From the NCBI GenBank assembly GCA_038326775.1, contig JBBQKJ010000006.1, forward strand, positions 26,368 to 90,367: a DNA stretch of 64,000 nucleotides, in the 5' to 3' direction. Source of the stretch: DYIU01 sp038326775. GTDB taxonomy: Bacteria; Actinomycetota; Geothermincolia; Fen-727; Anoxymicrobiaceae. The notes below the pieces were generated by a model. That model was not told the origin of the DNA and made no database searches. It was given only the letters and a program-made list of their open reading frames with translations. Made by a program: the position numbers and the translations under genes. Shown piece by piece: positions 7,523 through 16,672 of the stretch (its first letter is position 1; each line of letters starts with the position of its first letter).

Positions 7523-8521
7523 TTGACTATGAACTGCCCGGTATGCGGAGCCGAGAATACTGAGTCAGCCGAGTTCTGCAACCTCTGCATTGCCGGCATG
7601 GGTTTTGAAAACCCGGAGTACACGGACGCAACCAGAGTCGATGGAGGCTACCTTGAGCATTACCCGTCGAGCTTCGATAGCGGGGCGCCGGGAAACGCTG
7701 AGTTGGCGGGGTCGACGCAGGCCTCACCGGAGGTGCCTTCTGTAGACATAGGTGAGTACGGGGCGAGTTCCGGCCAGGAGTTCGAACCCCGACAGGTCAC
7801 GGGTCTGACTGTGGGCGGTAACCAGACGGCGCAAACGCCCCACGTCACAGAGCAAGCTCTTGATGCGACGTGGCAATCGCCGCCGATGGAAGGGGGAACG
7901 AATTACCCGTATGGGGGGGAGGCGGCGGTCGCTGCCCGGGCGTCTCAGGTAGGTATCAACACGGCCGAGCCTTTTCCCGCACCGGCAGGGCCGGCGCCGC
8001 AGCAGGCGTACGGTTCAAGGCAGGCGCCCATGCAGGGCGGGGCATGGCAGGATGCGGATCGCGTAGCCCGCCCGGAGCCTGGGGCGGTAAGGGTCTTCGA
8101 TTGGACACGCGCCATCACTCTCTGCGCGGCCGCCGCAGCCATAGCGGCGCTTATGTCGGTCTCCCTGGAGCTCTTCCTCAGTTTCATAGGGTACGTGCTT
8201 GTTGTGTCCGGCAGTTTCACGAAGGGCATGATTGTGGTGTTTGTATCACTGCTGATACCCGTGGTATTCGCTGGCTTCTCCCCCGGATACCGTATGGAGA
8301 GGAACGGGTGGGCACTCGGGCTCATTGCCGTGGGCATGTGGGCGTTCGCGTTCAGACCGCTGTACTTCGCGATCCTTTCATGGATGCTTACCGACCGGTT
8401 CAGTTTTGCCATGGTCTTCAGCAAGTTCAACCTGGCGTTTATATTCGGCCTGTTTTTGCCGCTCGGGGCTTTTCTGGGATGGCTGGGGGAGAGAAGGGCC
8501 ACAACCGGTCTTTTCTTTTAA
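7523..8521 (+). CDS. Zinc-ribbon membrane protein of unknown function
   Basis: About 332 residues. The N-terminus is a zinc ribbon (CPVCGAENTESAEFCNLC) with two CxxC pairs, followed by about 170 residues rich in Gly, Ala, Pro and Gln that look disordered, and by a C-terminal half with four likely membrane segments (starting near ITLCAAAAAIAALMSVSLEL, then YVLVVSG, GMIVVFVSLLIPVVFAG, WALGLIAVGMWAFAF, FNLAFIFGLFLPLGAFLGW). TTG 7523 lies nine bases after GGGAGG; ATG 7529 is 15 bases away. This layout of ribbon, linker and membrane domain is common in actinobacterial proteins of unknown role. I recognise no family by name. A smaller membrane protein gene follows. Confidence 0.7.
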   Translation: MTMNCPVCGAENTESAEFCNLCIAGMGFENPEYTDATRVDGGYLEHYPSSFDSGAPGNAELAGSTQASPEVPSVDIGEYGASSGQEFEPRQVTGLTVGGNQTAQTPHVTEQALDATWQSPPMEGGTNYPYGGEAAVAARASQVGINTAEPFPAPAGPAPQQAYGSRQAPMQGGAWQDADRVARPEPGAVRVFDWTRAITLCAAAAAIAALMSVSLELFLSFIGYVLVVSGSFTKGMIVVFVSLLIPVVFAGFSPGYRMERNGWALGLIAVGMWAFAFRPLYFAILSWMLTDRFSFAMVFSKFNLAFIFGLFLPLGAFLGWLGERRATTGLFF

Positions 8522-8563
8522 GGTCCGCAAAGGCGCTGGGTTTCTTAGACTTGTGGCGATGTC

Positions 8564-8572
8564 TGGTATTAT
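8564..8572 (+). promoter_or_regulatory. Putative extended -10 promoter
   Basis: TGGTATTAT at 8564-8572 is an extended -10 element with no good -35 box 17 bases upstream (CTTAGA). A start near 8579 would give a short leader containing the CGGAGG ribosome site of the next gene. Confidence 0.45.
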
Positions 8573-8604
8573 TTATGAGCAGGTAAATCGGCACGGAGGT
8601 TTAG

Positions 8605-8862
8605 ATGTTTACAGCTGTGGCTTTGCTTGAGTCCCTGGGACCAGGGGCGTTGATCCCCTGGGGCAGCGGCTGGACTTACATCATGTTTGGCGGACTGGCA
8701 CTGATGATAATCATGGGCACCTGGGCCGGAGCCGTGGCCGCGCGCAAGGGGCGCAGCATGCAGTGGTGGTTTATCATCGGGTTCTTTGTTCCCCTGATCG
8801 GCGTTATCGCAATCTACATCCTCAAGCCGCTTCAGGCAACAAAGCCCCCTGAGAAGAAATAG
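8605..8862 (+). CDS. Small two-segment membrane protein, unknown function
   Basis: An 85-residue protein preceded by CGGAGG eight bases before the ATG. It has one membrane segment around YIMFGGLALMIIMGTWAGAV and a second around WWFIIGFFVPLIGVIAIYIL, separated by a short basic loop (ARKGRSMQ), and ends in a Lys/Pro/Glu tail. The second half resembles the small membrane proteins often paired with other membrane or zinc-ribbon proteins in Gram-positive bacteria, but I cannot name a family. It has its own likely promoter and lies 83 bases after the zinc-ribbon membrane protein. Confidence 0.7.
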   Translation: MFTAVALLESLGPGALIPWGSGWTYIMFGGLALMIIMGTWAGAVAARKGRSMQWWFIIGFFVPLIGVIAIYILKPLQATKPPEKK

Positions 8863-8891
8863 CATTCCGCTCCCTGACCTGGCGGTCGGGT

Positions 8892-8936
8892 CCCCATCGT
8901 GAAACGCACGACAAACAATAACAATCCACGATGGGG
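8892..8936. repeat. Perfect 10-bp inverted repeat with 25-base spacer
   Basis: CCCCATCGTG at 8892-8901 and CACGATGGGG at 8927-8936 are exact reverse complements. The spacer is A-rich. It lies between the small membrane protein and the convergent tRNA-Leu gene. There is no T-run on either side, so it may be an operator-like or RNA structure rather than a standard terminator. Confidence 0.6.
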
Positions 8937-8985
8937 GTAGCCAGAGAGCCTTATACACCACAAGGCCAAACAACTCCTCTGGCGC

Positions 8986-9071
8986 TGGTGCCGAAGGTCG
9001 GAGTCGAACCGACACGGGGTCGCCCCCACTGGTGTTTGAGACCAGCGCGTCTACCATTCCGCCACTTCGGC
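8986..9071 (-). tRNA. tRNA-Leu (anticodon CAA)
   Basis: Read on the minus strand the gene starts GCCGAAG and ends CTTCGGC followed by ACCA, closing a perfect seven-pair acceptor stem with an encoded CCA. The anticodon arm is CTGGT, loop CTCAAAC, ACCAG, giving anticodon CAA for UUG codons. The long variable arm (GGGG/CCCC stem) is typical of leucine tRNA, and the T arm is GTCGG TTCGACT CCGAC. The 86-base length fits a class II tRNA. Confidence 0.95.
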
Positions 9072-9083
9072 CTGTCTTGAGAT

Positions 9084-9092
9084 ATTATATCA
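9084..9092 (-). promoter_or_regulatory. Extended -10 promoter of tRNA-Leu
   Basis: On the minus strand TGATATAAT occupies 9092-9084, a perfect TATAAT with the TG of an extended -10 element, 12 bases before the tRNA 5' end. The -35 position shows no TTGACA. Confidence 0.6.
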
Positions 9093-9168
9093 AGAAGTGC
9101 CTGGCGCTCTATTTGCCGTAAAACGAGGGCGCCGGAGCAGTTCTTAGAGGCGCTGGCAGGAAGGCCAG

Positions 9169-11865
9169 ATGAAAGAAAGACGCAAGGTGTTACTTCTTGA
9201 CGGGCACAGCCTGGCTTACCGGGCTTTCTTCGCGCTCCCCGCGACAATGAGCACCACGGAAGGGCAGCCTACGAACGCGGTCTACGGATTCGCGAGCATG
9301 TTGTTCAAAGTCGCCGACGAGGAAGACCCGGACGCGGTTGTGGTTGCGTTTGACGGGCCTCGAGCCGAGCTCCACCGCGCAAAAGAGTTCCCGGAATACA
9401 AGGCTCATCGTCCTACCATGCCCGAGGATCTGCGCAGCCAGATGTCGATGATCGAGCGCCTCCTCGAGCGCATGAAGATACCGTCTGTTCGCTCCGCCGG
9501 TTACGAGGCCGACGACGTCCTGGGGACGATGGCCAGAAGAGTTGCGGGGGCCGGCGGCGAAGCGGTGATAGTGACCGGTGACCGGGACGCCCTGCAGCTG
9601 GTGGGCGAGGGCGTTAAGGTCCTGATGACCGGCAAGGGGATAACAGAGACGGTCACCTACGACCGGTTGGCGGTCGAAGAGAAATACGGGGTGCCGCCGG
9701 AGAGGATGCCTGACATGGCCGGGCTGAAGGGCGACGCCTCCGACAATATCCCGGGCGTCCCGGGTATAGGCGAGAAGGGAGCCTGCGCGCTCATAAAGGA
9801 GTACGGCTCGCTCGAGGCCCTTTACGCCAACCTGGACAACGTTACCGGAGCCAGGAGAAAAGCGTCGCTCGAGGAGAACCGCGACATGGCGTTTCTCTCA
9901 CGGGCTCTTTCCAGGCTTGAGACCGACCTGCCGCTGGAGCTTGACCCGTACAAGGTCGAGTTCGGGTCCTGGAACCCTCAGGACGTCCTCGACTACCTTT
10001 CCGCACTCGAGTTCAAGACCCTGGCAAGGCGCTTTCAGGAGTTGTTCGTAAAAAGTTCGTCCCCCGGACGAGCCGGCCCCGGCGGCGAACTTCTCTACAC
10101 TCTCACTGACCCGGATGACGACCGCGCTCTTGGGTCGTTCCTTTCGGGGGCCCGCGAGGCGGGGGCGGTCGGCGTGGCGTGCAATGTCTCGGGCAGCGGT
10201 TACTGTGATATCAAGCTTCTTCGCCTTGGGCTCGCAACCGGAAAGACGGCGTTGATTCTCACTCCAGGCGATTCCGGCGCCGCCTGGCGGGCAGCGGGCG
10301 AGATACTGGGCTCCGGGGATATCGAGAAATGGATGCACGAGGCCAAGGCGAATGTCCAGGCGATTGGCAAGGCTGGCTTGTCGGTGCGTAACGTCGCTTT
10401 CGACACCGCGCTCGCGGCCTACCTGGAGAACCCCTCACTCGGCACTTACTACCTGTGGGACATCTGGGAGAGGAACCTGGGCGGGCACATATCCATCGAG
10501 GGCCGATCAGCTCGTGCGGGCGACCAGCCTTCGCTTCTCGAAGATGATGGCGATAGTGAAGGACTGGAGGTGGCCGACAACGCGGCCAGGGTGTTTCATG
10601 TCAAGCCCATCCTGGAGGAGAAGCTCAACTCGCTGGGCATGCTCACGCTTTTCAAGGACATCGAAATGCCTCTGATGACGGTCCTCGAGGAGATGGAGGA
10701 GACTGGAGTAGCGTTGGATCCGCGCGTGCTGGAGGAGCTTTCAGTAGAGGCCTCCTCGATGCTCGCAGGCCTTGAGAAGGATATATTCGCCCTCGCCGGG
10801 CGGGAATTCAATGTTAGCTCGACAAGGCAGCTCGCCCAGGTGCTGTTCGATGAGCTCGGTTTCTCCCCGCAGAAGAAGACCAGGACCGGTTTCTCGACTG
10901 ACTCCACCGTGCTGGAAGCACTCAGGCTGGAACACCCGATTGCCGGGAAGGTCCTGGAGTATCGCGAGTACTCAAAGCTCAAGTCCACGTACTTCGACGT
11001 CCTGCCGGCTCTGGTCTGCCCTTCCTCTGGCAGGCTGCATGGATGCTTCAATCAGACCGCGACCGCCACAGGGCGGATCTCTTCAAGCAACCCGAACCTT
11101 CAGAACATCCCGGTGCGCACCGAGGTGGGACGGAGAATCCGCGCCGCGTTCGTGCCGCCTGAAGAGGGCTGGAAGTTGATAGTGGCCGACTATTCCCAGA
11201 TCGAGCTCCGCGTGCTGGCTCACATGTCCGCCGACGCGCGCCTTCTCGACGCCTTCGATAAGGGCGCTGACATACACCGCGAGACCGCTGCCGAGATCTT
11301 CGGAGTTCCCCACGGGGAGGTCACGCCGGAAATGCGGCGACTGGCTAAAGTGGTGAATTTCGGTGTGGTCTACGGAATGGGGTACTACGGGTTGTCCTCG
11401 AGGCTGGGAATCTCCTTAGAGGAGGCCACGAGGTACATAGACGACTACTTCAAAACTTACGATGGGGTTCGGGAGTACCGCGAAAGGTGCATCGCAGACG
11501 CCGCGGGCCGGGGCTACGCGGAGACCCTGTTCGGAAGACGACGCTTCTTACCGGAACTGGCCAGCGGCAACCGGCAGACCCGGGAGATGGGAGAACGCCT
11601 GGCGATAAACACCCCGCTTCAGGGCACAGCCGCCGATATCATCAAAAAGGCGATGGTGGACGTGGACTCCGCGATGAAGCGCGGGGGTTCAAGAGCGCGA
11701 ATGACCCTCCAGATACACGATGAGCTGGTGTTCGAGGCTCCGCGCGGTGAGCTGGAGGCGCTGGGGGGCCTGGTCAGCGCCTGCATGATGGGGGCCGCCG
11801 ACCTTCGGGTACCGCTCGAGGTGGACATCGGGGTTTTCGATAACTGGGGAGAGGCCAAGCAGTAA
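9169..11865 (+). CDS. polA: DNA polymerase I
   Basis: An 898-residue PolA for Okazaki-fragment maturation and repair synthesis. Residues 1-300 are the 5' nuclease domain (LLLDGHSLAYRAFFALP, GYEADDVLGT, GDRDALQLV, GLKGDASDNIPGVPGIG). Residues 310-490 are the 3'-5' exonuclease fold, but the Asp and Glu of its first motif are absent (VACNVSGSGYCD) and the second reads HEAKANVQAI, so proofreading is probably lost, as in other Gram-positive and Thermus enzymes. The polymerase domain has motif A DYSQIELRVLAHMS, motif B RRLAKVVNFGVVYGMGYYG and motif C QIHDELVFE. GGAAGG precedes the ATG. The gene is divergent from tRNA-Leu. Confidence 0.97.
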   Translation: MKERRKVLLLDGHSLAYRAFFALPATMSTTEGQPTNAVYGFASMLFKVADEEDPDAVVVAFDGPRAELHRAKEFPEYKAHRPTMPEDLRSQMSMIERLLERMKIPSVRSAGYEADDVLGTMARRVAGAGGEAVIVTGDRDALQLVGEGVKVLMTGKGITETVTYDRLAVEEKYGVPPERMPDMAGLKGDASDNIPGVPGIGEKGACALIKEYGSLEALYANLDNVTGARRKASLEENRDMAFLSRALSRLETDLPLELDPYKVEFGSWNPQDVLDYLSALEFKTLARRFQELFVKSSSPGRAGPGGELLYTLTDPDDDRALGSFLSGAREAGAVGVACNVSGSGYCDIKLLRLGLATGKTALILTPGDSGAAWRAAGEILGSGDIEKWMHEAKANVQAIGKAGLSVRNVAFDTALAAYLENPSLGTYYLWDIWERNLGGHISIEGRSARAGDQPSLLEDDGDSEGLEVADNAARVFHVKPILEEKLNSLGMLTLFKDIEMPLMTVLEEMEETGVALDPRVLEELSVEASSMLAGLEKDIFALAGREFNVSSTRQLAQVLFDELGFSPQKKTRTGFSTDSTVLEALRLEHPIAGKVLEYREYSKLKSTYFDVLPALVCPSSGRLHGCFNQTATATGRISSSNPNLQNIPVRTEVGRRIRAAFVPPEEGWKLIVADYSQIELRVLAHMSADARLLDAFDKGADIHRETAAEIFGVPHGEVTPEMRRLAKVVNFGVVYGMGYYGLSSRLGISLEEATRYIDDYFKTYDGVREYRERCIADAAGRGYAETLFGRRRFLPELASGNRQTREMGERLAINTPLQGTAADIIKKAMVDVDSAMKRGGSRARMTLQIHDELVFEAPRGELEALGGLVSACMMGAADLRVPLEVDIGVFDNWGEAKQ

Positions 11866-11896
11866 TTCGAGGTTGCGCTGTGAAAAACCGCCCAAC

Positions 11897-11931
11897 TTGC
11901 GGCTTGATAGTGTATGTGCTATTCATATCTT
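11897..11931 (+). promoter_or_regulatory. Possible promoter before rpsA
   Basis: Two overlapping candidates: TTGCGG at 11897-11902 with TATTCA at 11920-11925 (17 bases apart), and TTGATA at 11904-11909 with TATCTT at 11926-11931 (16 apart). Neither is strong, but the segment is AT-rich and directly upstream of the S1 gene. Confidence 0.35.
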
Positions 11932-11964
11932 CGTATACGCAGGCTACTGGAAGGAAAGACCACG

Positions 11965-13587
11965 ATGACTGACGAGGAAATTGGACAGACCACCGAGAGC
12001 GAGGAAGAAGAGGAAGACCTGCTCACCGGAGCCGAAGCGCGGGAATCACTGGCCGGCCTTGGGCTGACTCCAGAGGAAAGTCAAGAGGTGCCGGACTATG
12101 ACGGCACCATTAAGATATTCAACGAGGGTGACATAGTAAGCGGCATAGTGGTGAAGGTCGACAAGGAAGAGGTGCTCCTGGATATTGGCTATAAATCCGA
12201 AGGCGTCATCCCTTCAAGAGAGCTGTCCATCCGGTATAACGCCAAGCCCTCCGATCTGGTCCAGCCCGGAGAGGAGCTCGAAGCGCTGGTCCTCCAGAAA
12301 GAGGACAAGGAAGGCCGCCTCATCCTTTCCAAGAAGAGGGCTCAATACGAGAGGGCGTGGGGCAACATCGAGCGCATAAAGGAAGAGGAAGGCGTGGTCG
12401 AGGGCGAGGTCATAGAGGTCGTCAAGGGAGGCCTCATCCTGGACATCGGCCTGCGCGGGTTCCTCCCCGCCTCGCTCGTTGACTTGCGGCGGGTCAAGGA
12501 CCTGAACCAGTTTGTCGGCCGCACCCTGGAGGCCAAGATAATCGAGCTCGATAAGAACCGGAACAACGTGGTTCTTTCCCGGCGTGCTTATCTGGAGAAG
12601 ATGAAGTCCAGCGAGCGCAAGGAGTTCCTGGAGAACCTCGAGAAGGGCTCCAGGCGAAAGGGAGCCATTTCCAGCATAGTTAACTTCGGGGCATTCGTGG
12701 ACCTGGGCGGGGTCGACGGCCTCATACATATTTCCGAGCTCTCCTGGAGCCACATCGACCATCCTTCGGAGGTGCTGGCGGTCGGCCAGGAGATCGAGGT
12801 TGAGATCCTGGACGTAGACCTCGAGCGCGAGCGGGTTTCGCTGTCGCTCAAGAAGGCCCAGGAGGACCCCTGGGTGACGCTTGCCAAGCAGAACCCGGCC
12901 GGCTCGACAGTACGCGGCAAGGTCACAAAGCTTGTTCCCTTCGGGTCGTTCGTGGAGATAATGCCGGGGGTCGAGGGACTGGTGCACATATCCGAGCTCG
13001 CATGGGAGCATATCGAGTTCCCCGAGGAAGTGGTCTCTGTCGGCGACGAGGTCGACGCCAAGATTATCGACATCGATCTCGACCGCAGGCGAATATCCCT
13101 GAGCTTGAAGCAGCTCTCCAGCCCTGGGGAAGTCGAGTATGCCGATTATCCTGAGGAACAGGAGCCGCAGTTGGTCGAGGGGGATGAGTACGAGACCCAA
13201 ACCGGAGATTCGTCGATATCGGAGGGACACAGCAGACCCGTTGGGCGTGTCGAGATTGCCTCGGAAGCGGCTGAGATAGCAGCCGAGGTTGAAGAGATAG
13301 AAGCTGCTGTCACCGCTGAGTCGGAGGCAGTCGAAGAGGCCATAGTCGAAGCTGTCGTCGAAGAGGCCATCATCGAAGCTGTCGTCGAAGAAGCTATCGT
13401 GGAAGCTGTCGTCGAAGAGGCCATCGTGGAAGCCATCATCGAAGAGGCCGAGGAAAATCTTCCAGAGGCCACCGAGGAACCACAGGAAGGATCTCGCCTG
13501 ACCGATGTGGATCCAGGCTTGCCGACAGACGATGGTTCGCTCGAGTCGATCCTGGCCGAGATGAAGAAAAAGGGGCATGAGGAGTAG
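11965..13587 (+). CDS. rpsA: 30S ribosomal protein S1-type RNA-binding protein
   Basis: About 540 residues. After a short acidic N-terminus, four S1 domains follow: about residues 48-118, 136-204, 220-291 and 306-377, the last two with the classic GAFVDLGGVDGLIHISELSW and GSFVEIMPGVEGLVHISELAW segments. Four domains is the usual size for actinobacterial S1, which helps mRNA binding on the 30S subunit. The C-terminal 160 residues are acidic and end in a nine-residue repeat. The start is ATG 11965, six bases after GGAAGGAAAG; a longer open frame reaches upstream without a ribosome site. polA lies upstream and coaE downstream, an order seen in actinobacteria. Confidence 0.93.
   Translation: MTDEEIGQTTESEEEEEDLLTGAEARESLAGLGLTPEESQEVPDYDGTIKIFNEGDIVSGIVVKVDKEEVLLDIGYKSEGVIPSRELSIRYNAKPSDLVQPGEELEALVLQKEDKEGRLILSKKRAQYERAWGNIERIKEEEGVVEGEVIEVVKGGLILDIGLRGFLPASLVDLRRVKDLNQFVGRTLEAKIIELDKNRNNVVLSRRAYLEKMKSSERKEFLENLEKGSRRKGAISSIVNFGAFVDLGGVDGLIHISELSWSHIDHPSEVLAVGQEIEVEILDVDLERERVSLSLKKAQEDPWVTLAKQNPAGSTVRGKVTKLVPFGSFVEIMPGVEGLVHISELAWEHIEFPEEVVSVGDEVDAKIIDIDLDRRRISLSLKQLSSPGEVEYADYPEEQEPQLVEGDEYETQTGDSSISEGHSRPVGRVEIASEAAEIAAEVEEIEAAVTAESEAVEEAIVEAVVEEAIIEAVVEEAIVEAVVEEAIVEAIIEEAEENLPEATEEPQEGSRLTDVDPGLPTDDGSLESILAEMKKKGHEE
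13330..13449 (+). repeat. 27-bp tandem repeat inside rpsA
   Basis: Four consecutive 27-base units at 13330-13356, 13357-13383, 13384-13410 and 13411-13437, with a partial fifth, encode the nine-residue unit VEEAIVEAV with small changes (IIEAV, IVEAI). The units differ at a few positions, mostly third codon positions, so the repeat has been kept as protein. Confidence 0.85.
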
Positions 13588-13645
13588 ACCGGGGGCGCAT
13601 TACTTGGGACACTCCGAGGTTTGGGGGCCTGCGGGAGACAGGCTG

Positions 13646-14269
13646 ATGATTGTGGGGCTTACCGGTGGCATCGCATCCGGTAAGAGCGAGGCGGCCCGCG
13701 AGCTTGCGCGGATGGGCGCGCTGGTAATTGACGCCGATGTTGTAGCCCGGGACGTGACAGTCCCGGGCGCAGTTGCATACGAAGCAATCGCAAGAGAGTT
13801 CGGAGAGAGCGTCCTGGACGCCTCGGGACAGATTGACCGTGCCGCGCTGGGCGCTATCGCATTCGCGGATGAGGGCAGGAGGCGTCTCCTGAACAGCATC
13901 ACTCACCCGGCGATATTCGACGAGATAGTGCGCAGAGTCGGCGCGTACGCTGGATGCCTCGATGGCACGGACGTTCCCGCCGCGGTGGTGGATGCGGCTC
14001 TCATCGTTGACGTCGGAGCCTCTTCAGTGTTTGACCTCCTTCTGGTCGTAACGGCGGACGAGGAGTGCCGTGTTCGGAGGTTGACCGGCGACAGGGGGAT
14101 GTCGGAGCGGGAGTCGCGCGCCCGGATCTCCGCGCAGATCCCGGATTCGCAGAGGGTGGAGATGGGCGACCTGGTCATCGAGAACAATGGTACGCTGGGC
14201 GCCTTGCGTTCCAGGGCCAAAGAGGCCTGGCGAGAGATAGAGAGAAGGTCTCGGTCTGTTTACTTCTGA
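13646..14269 (+). CDS. coaE: Dephospho-CoA kinase
   Basis: A 207-residue kinase for the last step of coenzyme A synthesis, phosphorylating the 3' hydroxyl of dephospho-CoA. The P-loop is GLTGGIASGKSEAA, followed by DADVVARDVTVPG, LNSITHPAIFDEI, and the lid segment RRLTGDRGMSERESRARISAQ. ATG 13646 follows GGGAG by eight bases; the frame is open further upstream, but homology starts here. It lies 58 bases after rpsA, and its 3' end overlaps the convergent two-CW gene by ten bases. Confidence 0.95.
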   Translation: MIVGLTGGIASGKSEAARELARMGALVIDADVVARDVTVPGAVAYEAIAREFGESVLDASGQIDRAALGAIAFADEGRRRLLNSITHPAIFDEIVRRVGAYAGCLDGTDVPAAVVDAALIVDVGASSVFDLLLVVTADEECRVRRLTGDRGMSERESRARISAQIPDSQRVEMGDLVIENNGTLGALRSRAKEAWREIERRSRSVYF

Positions 14270-14523
14270 GGAAGTTCCTCGTTTTCTTCGATGCTCCCGA
14301 GGAACGGGAACATCATCTTCAGGCGGTCCCCGATCTCGGAGTCGATCTCGTCCATGTATTCATCGTAAACGGGGCACCCCATCTGGAGGCACAGCATCAT
14401 GCTCCTCGAGCCGCGAGGGTTCGATATCTCCCAGCACATCTTCTGCTCGCCGTAGGCCCTGCAGTTCAGATATTGCGAGGCGGAGCACTTCTTGATTTCC
14501 CAGCATCTCTTTCCGTCTGACAT
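14260..14523 (-). CDS. Small Cys-rich protein resembling two-CW domain proteins
   Basis: An 87-residue protein on the minus strand. It carries two CWE motifs (KRCWEIKKC near the start and KMCWEISN in the middle) and further Cys in NCRAYG, LCLQMGCPVY; this spacing resembles the two-CW domain found in small bacterial proteins and beside some sensors. The C-terminus is acidic. The role is unknown; a metal or redox function is plausible from the seven Cys. ATG 14523 begins the homologous part; a longer frame to 14577 lacks support. It is convergent with coaE and divergent from uvrB. Confidence 0.75.
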   Translation of the reverse strand: MSDGKRCWEIKKCSASQYLNCRAYGEQKMCWEISNPRGSRSMMLCLQMGCPVYDEYMDEIDSEIGDRLKMMFPFLGSIEENEELPQK

Positions 14524-14686
14524 GGTGGCTACAAGGTAGCATTGTTGGGATTGGTGGTCAAACAGGCTGCCAAACAAACCCAGGTCATTGAACCCGGGAA
14601 GCGCCGGGGATACAATTCAGAGAGGGGGTCCTGCATGGCGCGGGATTCTCGTTTTTTTGCGATATTGAATACGGGGACTTGAGTCT

Positions 14687-16664
<1,978 letters not shown>

Positions 16665-16672
<8 letters not shown>

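Noticed and set aside
12214..13578. Long open frame of 454 codons on the minus strand across rpsA
   Set aside because: It mirrors the codon pattern of rpsA on the other strand, has no ribosome site and looks like no protein; the S1 domains on the plus strand are unmistakable.
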